Source: UWMA-0277 sp965183885 (GTDB lineage: Bacteria > Bacteroidota > Bacteroidia > Flavobacteriales > BACL11). From it: a DNA stretch of 64,000 bases. The position numbers and the translations under genes are program-made. Positions 48,773 to 59,088 of this stretch are shown one piece after another; positions within the stretch are counted from its first letter, which is position 1; every line of letters starts with the position of its first letter. The notes below the pieces were generated by a model, which was not told the DNA's origin, ran no database searches, and saw only the letters and a program-made list of their open reading frames with translations. The stretch spans positions 1,550,001 to 1,614,000 of the forward strand of contig OZ238992.1 in the NCBI GenBank assembly GCA_965183885.1, in the 5' to 3' direction.

Positions 48773-51561
48773 AACCATTTTTAGATAAAATAGCAACACG
48801 TTTATTAGTTAAGTTTCCTGATGGTATGGAAGGGGTAGCAGTTGTTTTGCCTTCTAAGAGAGCAGTAGTATTTCTAAAACATTATTTAGCACAAAAAATA
48901 AAGAAACCTGTTTTCTTACCTGAGTTTTATTCAATTGAGGAGTTTGTTGAGAAGTTATCGTCTTTACAAGTTTTAGACAATATCTCTTTACAGTTTCGCT
49001 TATATCAGAGTTATTTAAATAACCCACCTCAAAAAGTAGATTCTTTTGATGATTTTCTGAACTGGAGTAATGTATTGCTACATGACTTTAATGATATAGA
49101 TAGGAATATGGTAGATGCAACAGCAATTTACAGCAACCTTAAAGATGTAAAAGAGTTAGAAGGTTGGAGTGTTGAGGATTGGAGCTTATCTGTTGATGAG
49201 TTAACACCTATGCAAAGTGATTATATTAGCTTTTTTGGGGCTATGATTAATTGGTATCACGATTTTAAAGAGCAGCTAAAAGCAGAAAATGTAGCTTATC
49301 AGGGGATGGCTTATCGACAAGCTGCAGAGTGTGTTGATAGTGCAACTATTTCTTGGAAAAAAGTATGGTTTGTAGGTTTAAATGCACTTACTAAATCAGA
49401 GCAGAAAATAATTAATTTCCTAAAAAAAGAGGATGTAGCTCGGGTGTTTTGGGATGCCGATCATTTTTATTATGATAATCCTATGCATGAGGCTGGGGGC
49501 TTTTTAAGAGAACAAAAGGAACAATGGTCTGAGATTGATTTTAAAGGTGTAGATAATTATTATGCAAAGCAAAAGGAAAGCTTTAAGGTTATTGCTTGCC
49601 CAAAAAACATAACGCAAGCAAAGGTTGCTTCGGAGGTGATTAGAAAATTTTCAAAAGAGGATTTGGATAACAGTAATACTGCAATTGTTTTAGCAGATGA
49701 GGGTTTGTTATTTCCAGTGCTTCATAATTTGCCATCGGAAGTAAAACAGTTAAATGTTACAATGGGAAGCCCACTTAAAGGGACTGCATTATTTGCTTTT
49801 GTTGAGGCGCTATTTAATATGCAATTACATGCAATAAAGTATAGGCATAAAGCTTTTTATTATAAAGATGTTATTGCTGTAGTTGAACATCCTTATTTCT
49901 CAAAACTTGCTGAAGAAAATGAGCTTTCTGATTTTAAACGTTTTATAACAAATCATAATATTGTTTTTATAGGAAAATCAAATATTGATAATTTCTTTAA
50001 AAGCTCAGAGATTGTAAAGTCATTATTTATTTTATGGACTACTGTAAATCAAGCTTTGGAGGCTCTTGATAGTCTTATTGGTGCATTGCGATTACCTCTT
50101 GTTGGAAAAACAGGATCAATTGAATCAGAAGTTTTATCGACCTTTTATAGATGTTTAACTTCATTAAATAACTTATTGTCAGTTAGTAGTTTTGATATTG
50201 AGCTTAGAACCCTGCAAGTAATTATGCAGCAATTAGTAGCAAATGAAACTATTCCGTTTAAGGGAGAGCCTTTAAAAGGGGTGCAGCTAATGGGAATTTT
50301 AGAAAGTAGAACTTTAGACTTTAAGAATGTAATTATGTTGAGCGTAAACGAGGGGAAACTACCTAAAGGAAAGTCAGTAAATTCTTTTATTCCTTATGAT
50401 ATGAAACGCTATTTTAAATTGCCAACATATTCCGAAAGCGATGCTGTTTTTTCATATCATTTTTATAGACTTTTGCAAAGAGCAAATAATATCACTTTAG
50501 TTTATAGTTCTGTTACTGATGATTTTGGGTCTGGAGAGAAAAGTAGATTTATTACACAGCTTTTATCGGAATATAAATCTTCTGAGATTAAAGAGTATGT
50601 ATACAAAGGGGAGGATTTTGAGATAGATGAAATACAGCCAATTGTTGTTCAGAATAAAGGTTTAGAGTCAGTTTTAAAGGCATGGGCTACTAATGGGGTT
50701 TCTCCTTCTGCTTTAAATAGGTATAATAATTGTAGCCTTTCTTTTTACTATCATTATTTAGCAAAAATAAGAGTTGATGAGCAAATAGATGAGTATGCTG
50801 ATTCAAGTACTTTAGGTACGGCAGTTCATAATGCATTGGATAAACATTATCCAATTGGAGTTTTGGAAGAATCATTTATAAAAGAAAATACTGGGGCAAT
50901 TTTAAGTACAATAAGAGATGAATTTGTTGAGGTGCTTTCAGAACAAGGAATGGAAGAAGGAAAGAATTACTTAAGTTTACAAATAGCACAAAAATTAACC
51001 AAAGATTTCTTAGCTCTAGAACAAAAAACAATCCGAGAGGCTGCTGCTGAGAATCAACAAATTAAAGTATTATCAAAAGAAGAGAATTTAGATTGTGAAA
51101 TAAATATTGATGGATTAGAATTTAGACTTATTGGTAAGGCGGATAGAGTAGATGTTAAGGGTGATGTTGTTAGGATTATAGATTATAAAACAGGTATGGT
51201 TACCCCAAGTGAACTTAAGTTTCAGGAGTATGATGAGTTAGTTGACAATCCTAAAAGAGCTAAAGCATTTCAGTTGTTAATGTATGCTTATATATATATG
51301 AAGATGAATCCTAATTGTTTAGGTAAGGAGCTTATTGTAGGGAATTATGCTTTTAAAAATCTAAAGGAAGGGCTGATAACAGTAACTCAAAAAGCTGGTA
51401 GTTCAGAAACTAAGGTTGTAAAAATAACTTCAGCAGTATTGGACGAATTTCAAGATCAATTAGAGGTAGTACTTACTAAAATAGTTAATGATGACTTTGA
51501 ACAAACGTCTGATATTAACTCCTGTAAATGGTGCGATTATAAATCTATTTGTAAAAGGTAG
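48769..51561 (+). CDS. AddB-type PD-(D/E)XK exonuclease subunit
   Basis: A 930-residue partner of the upstream AddA-type helicase. The N-terminal half is an inactivated helicase-like region. The C-terminal RecB-family nuclease has GKADRVDVKGDVVRIIDYKTGMV near residue 790. Cysteines form the AddB iron-sulphur pattern: one before the nuclease (ALNRYNNCSLSFYY, near 650) and three at the very end (SCKWCDYKSICKR). Its ATG overlaps the addA stop (ATGA). I see no Walker A in this subunit, as expected for AddB. Confidence 0.9.
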   Translation: MKPFLDKIATRLLVKFPDGMEGVAVVLPSKRAVVFLKHYLAQKIKKPVFLPEFYSIEEFVEKLSSLQVLDNISLQFRLYQSYLNNPPQKVDSFDDFLNWSNVLLHDFNDIDRNMVDATAIYSNLKDVKELEGWSVEDWSLSVDELTPMQSDYISFFGAMINWYHDFKEQLKAENVAYQGMAYRQAAECVDSATISWKKVWFVGLNALTKSEQKIINFLKKEDVARVFWDADHFYYDNPMHEAGGFLREQKEQWSEIDFKGVDNYYAKQKESFKVIACPKNITQAKVASEVIRKFSKEDLDNSNTAIVLADEGLLFPVLHNLPSEVKQLNVTMGSPLKGTALFAFVEALFNMQLHAIKYRHKAFYYKDVIAVVEHPYFSKLAEENELSDFKRFITNHNIVFIGKSNIDNFFKSSEIVKSLFILWTTVNQALEALDSLIGALRLPLVGKTGSIESEVLSTFYRCLTSLNNLLSVSSFDIELRTLQVIMQQLVANETIPFKGEPLKGVQLMGILESRTLDFKNVIMLSVNEGKLPKGKSVNSFIPYDMKRYFKLPTYSESDAVFSYHFYRLLQRANNITLVYSSVTDDFGSGEKSRFITQLLSEYKSSEIKEYVYKGEDFEIDEIQPIVVQNKGLESVLKAWATNGVSPSALNRYNNCSLSFYYHYLAKIRVDEQIDEYADSSTLGTAVHNALDKHYPIGVLEESFIKENTGAILSTIRDEFVEVLSEQGMEEGKNYLSLQIAQKLTKDFLALEQKTIREAAAENQQIKVLSKEENLDCEINIDGLEFRLIGKADRVDVKGDVVRIIDYKTGMVTPSELKFQEYDELVDNPKRAKAFQLLMYAYIYMKMNPNCLGKELIVGNYAFKNLKEGLITVTQKAGSSETKVVKITSAVLDEFQDQLEVVLTKIVNDDFEQTSDINSCKWCDYKSICKR

Positions 51562-51589
51562 TTGAGTAGGTAAGATTGTATTGGAGTAG

Positions 51590-51622
51590 TTTGTATTTGT
51601 AACTTGAATTTCACTATTTTTG
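51590..51622 (+). promoter_or_regulatory. Full promoter of the C25 protease gene
   Basis: TTTG at 51590-51593, 21-nt spacer, TATTTTTG at 51615-51622: both elements fit the Bacteroidota housekeeping promoter (TTTG, 19-21 nt, TAnnTTTG). The ATG is at 51641, giving a leader of about 15 nt. Confidence 0.65.
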
Positions 51623-51640
51623 TAAGAAATAAAACTAGCT

Positions 51641-54600
51641 ATGAAAACTATAAAAGGAATACTTATTTTATCTATTGCAGCCATATTTACTGCTTCAGCA
51701 ACAGATATTAAACTTACAGAAACAAGCAATAACCTTACTATTACTGAAAAGACCTTAACAGAGTTTACTTTTATAAATCATCTTTCGGAGATTAGTACAA
51801 TGTCAGTAAAAACAAATGCTGGAACTTTTGTAAAACTGATTGCCTCAGGATATGGTGAAAATGCAAAAAAAGGTACAGCAGAGTTACCTGTACTTGAAGA
51901 ATTAATTAATATTCCTTTAGGAGCTCAGGTAGCTATACAAATAATAAATAAAGAAGAAAAATTGATTTCTTTATCAGATTATGGGATTACTAATAGGGTG
52001 TTCCCATCTCAACCTTCTGTGTTGAAAAGTGAAAAAGCTGAAGATGTTCCTTTTTATTTTAATGCTGACTACTATACTAAAGATGGCTTTTATACCAATA
52101 AGCTTGTTTCAACTGAATATTTAGGGAAAATGAGAGGGCAACAATTAGCAAGAATTTCAGTAGCTCCTTTCAGTTATAATCCAACAACTAATCAATTAAA
52201 AGTAGTTACTAAATTAGAAGTAAAGGTAATATTTGAAAATACAGATGTAGCGAAACATATTGCAAATAAGAAGAAATACTTTAGTCCTGAATTTGAGCAC
52301 TTATTTAAAGGTTGTATTAATTACTTGCCAATGCAGGAGAAGGATGTTATAACGACTTACCCTGTGAAGTATGTAATTATTGCTGATCCACAATTTCAAT
52401 CAGTATTACAGCCATTAGTAGAATGGAAGATAAAGAAAGGATTTATTGTGGTTGAAGGGTATACTAATGATCCTTTAGTAGGAAATACAACAACTTCAAT
52501 ACATGCATATATTAAAGATATGTATGATAATGCTACTGTTGCAGATCCAGCACCAACTTATTTATTAATTGTAGGTGATGATGGGCAAGTTCCTTCTTTT
52601 AATGGAGCTGCAGGATCGCATTTGTCAGATATGTATTATTGTGAGTTTGATGGAGGAGGAGATTTTTATCCTGAGATGTATTATGGACGATTTTCTGCTA
52701 TTTCAGCTGCTGATGTAGAAACCCAAGTGCATAAAACACTAACACATGAACAATATACGTTTTCAGATCCTTCTTTTTTAGATGAAACAGTATTAGTAGC
52801 AGGCGTTGATGCTAGTTGGGCCCCTACTCATGGTAATGGACAAATAAACTACGGTACAGATAATTATTTTAATGCAGCTCATGGTTTAACTGTTTATAAT
52901 TATCTATATGGTTCAGGAACACCTATTACTTCAGATATGTCTGGAGCTTCAGCAGCTATAATTGCTGATATTAGTGGTGGAGTAGGTTTTGCAAATTACA
53001 CTGCACATTGTGGCTCTTCTGGTTGGTCGGACCCTTCTTTTACTACTTCAGATATTGCGGGTTTACAAAATATTGATGAATTTGGCTTTATGGTAGGGAA
53101 TTGTTGTCAGTCTAATAAATTTGATGTCCCAGTTTGTTTTGGAGAAGGCTTATTAAGAGCAACTAATAAAGGGGCTGTTGGTTATATTGGTGGTTCAAAC
53201 AATACTTACTGGAATGAAGATTTTTGGTGGGCTGTTGGTAGTAATAGTAGCAGTAGTATTTCTGCTAACCCTACTTATGCTGGTACAGGTTTAGCATTAT
53301 ATGATTGTTTAATGCATGAAAATGGAGAACAACAAGCTGATTGGTTTATAACAGCGGGGCAAATGATACATTCAGGGAATTTAGCAGTTACTCAAGCAGG
53401 AGGTTCTGAGCAGTACTATTGGGAAATTTACCATTTAATGGGAGACCCTTCATTAATGCCTTATGTTGGAGTCCCAACAGCATTAACAGTTACTCATCCT
53501 GCTGCAACACCAGTTGGTACTACAACCTTAACAGTGAATACTGAAGAAAATGCTTATGTAGCAATTTCTATAAATGGAGTGCTTTTAGATGCTCAATTAG
53601 CAGATGTGACAGGAATTGTAAACCTTACTTTTCCTGCAATATCAGTTATAGCTGCTGCTGATATTGTTGTTACAAAACAATTTAAGCAACCTTACATTAA
53701 TACTATACAAATTATTGCTCCTACAGGGCCATATGTTATTTATGCTTCTCATACTAATGATGATGTTGCAGCTAATAATAATGGGCTTGTAGACTATAAC
53801 GAGTTTATAAGTATGGATGTTGATTTTCAGAATGTAGGTGTGGCAGATGCAAATGCTCTAACTGTAGTTATTACTACTAATGACCCATATGTTACATTAA
53901 TTGATAGTACTGATAATATTACATTGATTGGAGCTTCACAAATACAGAGTATAACTGCTCCTTTTACTTATCAAGTAGCTAATATAGTTCCTGATCAGCA
54001 TATAGTTGTTTTTGATGTGGTAATGACGGATAACTTAGGTAATGTTTGGAGCTCAACGCTAAATACTACTTTAAATGCCCCAGTTCTTAATCATACTACA
54101 TTTACAATTGATGATACTTCCCTAGGAAATGGGAATGGAAAATTAGATGCTGGAGAAACGTTAGATTTAATAGTTGATGTAATAAATACTGGACATGCTG
54201 ATATTGCAAATTTAACAGCAACTTTAGGAAGTTTATCTTCTTATGTTACTATAAATACTATAAGTACAGTAGTTGCAGCGTTAAATGTAAGTCAGCAACA
54301 AAGTGTAACGTTTAATATTACAGTTGATGTTGCTACGCCAGTAGGTACTTTTGTTGAGTTTCCTTTTGATATTACTGATGGAGCTTATGCACATAATACA
54401 GTTTTTAATGCCATGGTAGGTATTATTGACGAAGATTATGAAACAGGTGACTTTACTCAATATGCTTGGGTGCAAGGGGCTTATCCTTGGACAATAGATA
54501 ATGTCCAGGTTTATGAGGGAAATAATTCTTCAAAGTCAGGAGTAATACCTGATGGTAGCCAGTCTGAGTTGTCAGTTACATTGGATGTAACTGCTCCTGG

Positions 54601-55090
54601 AGATATTTCATTTTTTAAGTTTGTATCATCTGAACAGAGTTATGATGAGCTTAAATTTAAAATTAATGGAAATAAAGTAGGGGAGTGGTCCGGTGAGGAT
54701 GTAGCTTGGAGTTTTGTTTCTTTTCCAGTTGCTGTTGGTCAAAATACTTTTAAATGGGAATATGAAAAAGATGCTTCAGTAAGTTCAGGTCAGGATTGCG
54801 CTTGGATTGACTATATTGTTTTTCCTCCTATTGCTTTAGCCCCAGCTAGTGTTAGTCAATTAGAAGTTGATTTTGAAATTTATCCAAACCCTACTATGGG
54901 TAGTTTTAATATATTATTTAATGATGCTCAGGTACATACTGTCGAGGTTTATGATGCTCAAGCAAAAGTGATTAAGCGTATAGATAATCAAATAAATACT
55001 TCATCTTTTGATATCTCAGAGTATGCAGCGGGAACTTATACTGTAAAGATAATTCCTGAGGGAATAAGTTACCAGATTGTAAAGCAGTAA
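51641..55090 (+). CDS. Gingipain-like C25 peptidase exported by T9SS (type A tail)
   Basis: A 1149-residue secreted cysteine protease. It has a signal peptide (1-20), a propeptide-like region to about 225, and a C25 catalytic domain (about 235-610) with the predicted dyad His456 (NYTAHCGSSGW) and Cys488 or Cys489 (MVGNCCQSN). The conserved GAVGYIGGSNNTYWNEDFWW and HLMGDPSLMPYVG segments are also present. An Ig-like C25-associated domain, CARDB-like beta domains and a jelly-roll segment (EDYETGDFTQYAW) follow. The T9SS type A sorting domain closes the protein (FEIYPNPTMGSFNI to the end). Basic or acidic cleavage preference cannot be read off. It has its own promoter and is coupled to ruvX by a TAATG overlap. 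Confidence 0.92.
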   Translation: MKTIKGILILSIAAIFTASATDIKLTETSNNLTITEKTLTEFTFINHLSEISTMSVKTNAGTFVKLIASGYGENAKKGTAELPVLEELINIPLGAQVAIQIINKEEKLISLSDYGITNRVFPSQPSVLKSEKAEDVPFYFNADYYTKDGFYTNKLVSTEYLGKMRGQQLARISVAPFSYNPTTNQLKVVTKLEVKVIFENTDVAKHIANKKKYFSPEFEHLFKGCINYLPMQEKDVITTYPVKYVIIADPQFQSVLQPLVEWKIKKGFIVVEGYTNDPLVGNTTTSIHAYIKDMYDNATVADPAPTYLLIVGDDGQVPSFNGAAGSHLSDMYYCEFDGGGDFYPEMYYGRFSAISAADVETQVHKTLTHEQYTFSDPSFLDETVLVAGVDASWAPTHGNGQINYGTDNYFNAAHGLTVYNYLYGSGTPITSDMSGASAAIIADISGGVGFANYTAHCGSSGWSDPSFTTSDIAGLQNIDEFGFMVGNCCQSNKFDVPVCFGEGLLRATNKGAVGYIGGSNNTYWNEDFWWAVGSNSSSSISANPTYAGTGLALYDCLMHENGEQQADWFITAGQMIHSGNLAVTQAGGSEQYYWEIYHLMGDPSLMPYVGVPTALTVTHPAATPVGTTTLTVNTEENAYVAISINGVLLDAQLADVTGIVNLTFPAISVIAAADIVVTKQFKQPYINTIQIIAPTGPYVIYASHTNDDVAANNNGLVDYNEFISMDVDFQNVGVADANALTVVITTNDPYVTLIDSTDNITLIGASQIQSITAPFTYQVANIVPDQHIVVFDVVMTDNLGNVWSSTLNTTLNAPVLNHTTFTIDDTSLGNGNGKLDAGETLDLIVDVINTGHADIANLTATLGSLSSYVTINTISTVVAALNVSQQQSVTFNITVDVATPVGTFVEFPFDITDGAYAHNTVFNAMVGIIDEDYETGDFTQYAWVQGAYPWTIDNVQVYEGNNSSKSGVIPDGSQSELSVTLDVTAPGDISFFKFVSSEQSYDELKFKINGNKVGEWSGEDVAWSFVSFPVAVGQNTFKWEYEKDASVSSGQDCAWIDYIVFPPIALAPASVSQLEVDFEIYPNPTMGSFNILFNDAQVHTVEVYDAQAKVIKRIDNQINTSSFDISEYAAGTYTVKIIPEGISYQIVKQ

Positions 55091-55503
55091 TGGGAAAAGC
55101 TCTAGGCATTGATTATGGCACCAAACGAACAGGTATAGCAATTACAGATGCAATGCAAATTATTGCTAGTGGATTAACTACTGTTCCTACTCATTTGTTA
55201 GATAACTTTATTGCAAATTTATTTGTGAAAGAAACTATTGATTGTTTTGTAATTGGTGATCCTAAAAATTTAAATGGAACCAGTACCGATAGTACTGGAC
55301 ATGTGAAAGGCTTTATAAAACGATTGCAAAAAAAGTACCCAACTATTCCTATACATCAAATTGATGAACGCTTTACTTCCAAAATTGCAAAACAGAGTAT
55401 ATTAGCTTCAGGAGTAAGTAAGAAAGGAAGAAGAAATAAGGCTTTAGTTGATGAGGTAAGTGCAACTATTATTTTACAAAATTATTTGGATTTTAAGATG
55501 TAA
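55090..55503 (+). CDS. ruvX: Holliday junction resolvase-like protein RuvX/YqgF
   Basis: A 137-residue RNase H-fold protein. GIDYGTKRTGIAI (residues 6-18) carries the first catalytic Asp, and the VIGDPKN, IDERFTSK and LVDEVSATIIL segments hold the other acids. The family acts in pre-16S rRNA 5' processing and was proposed as a junction resolvase. The ATG overlaps the stop of the protease gene by one base. The last 11 nt overlap the convergent uvrA gene. Confidence 0.93.
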   Translation: MGKALGIDYGTKRTGIAITDAMQIIASGLTTVPTHLLDNFIANLFVKETIDCFVIGDPKNLNGTSTDSTGHVKGFIKRLQKKYPTIPIHQIDERFTSKIAKQSILASGVSKKGRRNKALVDEVSATIILQNYLDFKM

Positions 55504-58273
55504 GTTTCTTCTTAAGAAACTGCCCTGTAAGAGATTCTTTACAGGTTATAATATCTTCAGGAATTCCTTCAAATACTATAGTTCCTCCTTTATCACCACC
55601 TTCAGGACCTAGGTCAATTATCCAATCGGCACATTTTATAACATCTAAGTTGTGTTCAATACAAACTATAGAGTGTCCTTTTTCAATTAAGGCGTAGAAA
55701 GAATTAAGTAGCTTATTGATATCATGAAAATGCAGACCAGTTGTTGGTTCGTCAAAAATAAATAGGGTTTTATCAGCAGTATTTCCTTTGCTTAAGAAAG
55801 AAGCAAGTTTTATTCTTTGTGCTTCACCACCACTTAAAGTATTTGAGGACTGTCCAAGTTTTACATATCCTAAACCTACATCTTGTAAAGGCTGTAGTTT
55901 CTTAGCAATATTAAGCTCATTGCTATTCTCAAAAAATGCAATAGCTTCTTCTACTGATAAATTAAGGATATCAGCAATATTTTTATTTCCAACTTTAATC
56001 TCTAAAATTTCATTTTTAAAACGTTTTCCTTTACAGTATTCACATTCTAGGTGGACATCGGCCATAAACTGCATCTCAACAGTAGTTTCACCTTCTCCTT
56101 TACAGTGTTCGCACCTACCTCCATCTACATTAAATGAAAAGAAACCAGATTTATATTTTCTGCTTTGAGCTAAAGGCTGATTGGTAAATAGTTTTCTAAT
56201 ATCATCATATACTTTTATGTAAGTAGCAGGGTTAGATCTTGATGATTTTCCAATAGGGTGTTGGTCAATAAATTCAATTTTCTTTAGATTATTAGTGCTT
56301 ACTGCTATGCTTTCATAGGTTTTACTTCCTTTTGTAGAATTTCCTAAGAAGTTGTTCAGTGCTGGTTTTAGCACATCTTTTACAAGGGTTGATTTTCCAG
56401 ACCCACTTAATCCTGTAACAAGTGTTAATCCGTTTAATGGAAATGCAGTATTTACATTCTTTATGTTATGCTGATTTATTCCTGTTATTTTTATACTATC
56501 TCTAGTTTTTCTTCTTTGCTTAGGAACTGGGATAAGTAATTTCTTTGATAGATATTGAGTTGTTAAACTCTTCTCTTCCTTATAAATGTCTTCTAGTTTT
56601 CCTTGATAAATAATTTCTCCCCCATGGATTCCTGCTTCTGGACCAATATCAATTATCTGGTCAGCTTCTTCCATTATTTCTTCGTCATGCTCAACTACAA
56701 TAACGGTATTCCCTATGTCTCTAAGTTCTTTTAGGATTTTAATTAAACGCTCTGTATCTTTAGAATGTAAGCCTATACTTGGTTCATCTAGTATATACAT
56801 TGCTCCAACTAATGAACTTCCTATTGATGTTGCTAAATTGATTCTTTGGGATTCTCCTCCTGATAAGGAGTTTGATTTTCTGTCTAATGTTAAGTAGCTT
56901 AAGCCTACTTCATTTAAGTAATGGAGTCTACTTTGTATTTCGTGGGTTAGCCTTTCTGCAACTTTAGCATCTGCTTTATTTAGTTTAATACTATTAAAGA
57001 AATCTAATGCTTGACCAATATTCATTTTTACAATATCAGCAATGCTCTTACCTGCTATTTTAACATACAAAGCATCTTTTCTAAGACGAGAGCCTTTACA
57101 TTCAGTACAGGTTGTTTTTCCTCTATATCTAGCTATAAGTACTCTGTTTTGTATCTTATATTTGTCACTTTCTAGTTTCTGGAAAAACTGATCTATTCCT
57201 TTACATTTATTTTTTCCATGCCATAGGATGTCCTTTTGTTCATCATTCAGTTCATTATAAGGTCGGTGTACAGGAAAGTCAAATTTTGCAGCTCTAATAA
57301 TAAAGCGATCTTTCCATTTACTTAGCTTTTCTCCACTCCAACAGCTTACAACTCCTTGGTAAACAGATAGGTTCTCGTTAGTAATTACTTTCTTATGGTC
57401 AATTCCTAGTATTGACCCAAATCCTTCACATTTTTTACATGCTCCATAAGGGTTGTTAAAAGCAAATAGGTGAGTAGAAGGTTTCTCAAATTGCATTCCA
57501 TCTAGTTCAAACTTATTAGAAAAGTGATGAACATCTTTTTTTACTTGTATGCTGCACTCTCCATTACCTTCAAAAAATGCAGTTTGTACTGAATCAGCAA
57601 TTCTACTTTCTATATCGCTATCATCAATAATAATACGGTCAATTACTATTTGTATTTCATCTGCAGCTACAGTAATTTCTTCTTTTATTAGATCTTTAAT
57701 TCTTACAATTTCATTTTTATATATTATACGTGAAAAGCCTTGTTGTCTTAATACAGATAATATCTCTTTGTTACTGTTTTCTTTATATTGTGCTAAAATA
57801 AGGATAACTTCATCTTTGTCTTGTTGGAGTATGAAGTTTACAACATCACTTATTTGGTGGCGTTTTACCTCTTTTCCTGATATTGGAGATATTGTTTTTC
57901 CAATTCGAGCAAATAAAAGCTTTAAGTAATCATAAATTTCGGTGCTAGTACCAATTGTTGATCTAGGGTTGTTAGTTGTTGTTTTTTGTTCTATTGCAAT
58001 AGCAGGGCAAATTCCTAGTATCTCATCAACTTCTGGTTTTTGTAATTTACCTAAGAATTGTCGTGCGTAGGACGATAGGCTTTCAATATAGCGTCTTTGT
58101 CCTTCAGCAAACAAAGTGTCAAAGGCTAATGACGATTTTCCACTTCCTGAGACTCCAGAAATAACAATAAGTTGATTTTTTGGAATACTAATTGAGATGT
58201 TTTTTAGGTTGTGCAAGCGTGCTCCTCTAATCTCAATTTTTTCAGTAGTATTTTTTGTTTTTTTTGTAGTCAT
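55493..58273 (-). CDS. uvrA: UvrABC excinuclease subunit A
   Basis: A 926-residue damage-recognition ATPase of nucleotide excision repair. It has two ABC modules: Walker A GVSGSGKSSLAFDTL (near residue 40) and GLSGSGKSTLVKDVL (near 620), signatures LSGGESQRI and LSGGEAQRI, and Walker B segments YILDEPSIGLH and FIFDEPTTGLH. Zinc clusters are CKKCEGFG, CTECKGSR and CEHCKGEG...CEYCKGKR. Length is normal. It has its own promoter (58290-58322) that overlaps the divergent sigma-factor promoter. Confidence 0.97.
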   Translation of the reverse strand: MTTKKTKNTTEKIEIRGARLHNLKNISISIPKNQLIVISGVSGSGKSSLAFDTLFAEGQRRYIESLSSYARQFLGKLQKPEVDEILGICPAIAIEQKTTTNNPRSTIGTSTEIYDYLKLLFARIGKTISPISGKEVKRHQISDVVNFILQQDKDEVILILAQYKENSNKEILSVLRQQGFSRIIYKNEIVRIKDLIKEEITVAADEIQIVIDRIIIDDSDIESRIADSVQTAFFEGNGECSIQVKKDVHHFSNKFELDGMQFEKPSTHLFAFNNPYGACKKCEGFGSILGIDHKKVITNENLSVYQGVVSCWSGEKLSKWKDRFIIRAAKFDFPVHRPYNELNDEQKDILWHGKNKCKGIDQFFQKLESDKYKIQNRVLIARYRGKTTCTECKGSRLRKDALYVKIAGKSIADIVKMNIGQALDFFNSIKLNKADAKVAERLTHEIQSRLHYLNEVGLSYLTLDRKSNSLSGGESQRINLATSIGSSLVGAMYILDEPSIGLHSKDTERLIKILKELRDIGNTVIVVEHDEEIMEEADQIIDIGPEAGIHGGEIIYQGKLEDIYKEEKSLTTQYLSKKLLIPVPKQRRKTRDSIKITGINQHNIKNVNTAFPLNGLTLVTGLSGSGKSTLVKDVLKPALNNFLGNSTKGSKTYESIAVSTNNLKKIEFIDQHPIGKSSRSNPATYIKVYDDIRKLFTNQPLAQSRKYKSGFFSFNVDGGRCEHCKGEGETTVEMQFMADVHLECEYCKGKRFKNEILEIKVGNKNIADILNLSVEEAIAFFENSNELNIAKKLQPLQDVGLGYVKLGQSSNTLSGGEAQRIKLASFLSKGNTADKTLFIFDEPTTGLHFHDINKLLNSFYALIEKGHSIVCIEHNLDVIKCADWIIDLGPEGGDKGGTIVFEGIPEDIITCKESLTGQFLKKKLTS

Positions 58274-58289
58274 TAAATTGCAGAATTTG

Positions 58290-58322
58290 CAAAGCTAATA
58301 AATAAGATTTGGATAATTCAAA
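58290..58322 (-). promoter_or_regulatory. uvrA promoter
   Basis: On the minus strand: TTTG at 58319-58322, 21-nt spacer, TAGCTTTG at 58290-58297, 16 nt before the ATG. A full match to the Bacteroidota consensus. It interlocks with the ECF sigma promoter on the other strand. Confidence 0.65.
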
Positions 58323-58339
58323 TTGTTTTCCTATATTTG
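58308..58339 (+). promoter_or_regulatory. ECF sigma-factor gene promoter
   Basis: TTTG at 58308-58311, 20-nt spacer, TATATTTG at 58332-58339. The leader to the ATG at 58430 is about 85 nt, longer than for most genes here. The -33 element lies within the spacer of the uvrA promoter. Confidence 0.65.
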
Positions 58340-58429
58340 GACCTGAATTTATACAATTAATTAACAATACTTCAGCCTATAGACACATTTTTACTTTAAA
58401 CTTTTATTAACTAAAAACAACAAAGTAAT

Positions 58430-59017
58430 ATGCTGTCTAAAACTATTTCCGATCAAGTACTCGTAAAAAATTTCTTAAATGGTGATAACTCATCATTTGA
58501 ACAATTATTAAATAGACATAAAAACAGGGTTTTTGCCTTTATTATGTCAAAAGTGAAAAATAGAGACCTTACTGAAGATATATTTCAAGATACTTTTATT
58601 AAAGTGATTAACTCTTTGCAAAAAGGGAAGTACAATGAAGAGGGGAAGTTTTTACCTTGGATGATGCGTATTGCTCATAATTTGGTTATTGATCATTTCA
58701 GAAAAGAATCTAAGATGAGAAAGATTAGACCTACATCTGAGTTTGATATTTTTGAAGTTTTAGATGATGGAAGTAAAAATCAAGAGCAAGTAATGATTCA
58801 GGATCAGGTACATGCTGATTTAAAAGATTTAATTGAGATGCTTCCTGAAGATCAAAAAGAAGTATTAAAGTTAAGATACTTTGAGGATATGTCCTTTAAG
58901 AAAATATCTGCTTCATCTGGAGTAAGTATTAATACAGCGCTTGGTCGTATGCGTTATGCACTTATTAATCTTAGAAAGCTTGCAGAAAAACATCATATTG
59001 ATTTGCAAGTAAAATAA
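58430..59017 (+). CDS. ECF-type RNA polymerase sigma factor
   Basis: A 195-residue group 4 sigma-70 factor. Region 2 is clear (NRHKNRVFAFIMSKVKNRDLTEDIFQDTFIKVI, then KFLPWMMRIAHNLVIDHFRKE), as is region 4 (LKLRYFEDMSFKKISASSGVSINTALGRMRYAL). No anti-sigma gene is adjacent; instead a 67-residue unknown protein follows 71 nt later. The target regulon is unknown. In Flavobacteriia similar sigma factors are common and often lack a linked anti-sigma. Confidence 0.93.
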   Translation: MLSKTISDQVLVKNFLNGDNSSFEQLLNRHKNRVFAFIMSKVKNRDLTEDIFQDTFIKVINSLQKGKYNEEGKFLPWMMRIAHNLVIDHFRKESKMRKIRPTSEFDIFEVLDDGSKNQEQVMIQDQVHADLKDLIEMLPEDQKEVLKLRYFEDMSFKKISASSGVSINTALGRMRYALINLRKLAEKHHIDLQVK

Positions 59018-59088
59018 ACAAACATTTATATACTATAATTGTAGGATGTTGCGTTAATTAGGTGTAATGAACTTAAAAAATACACTAT

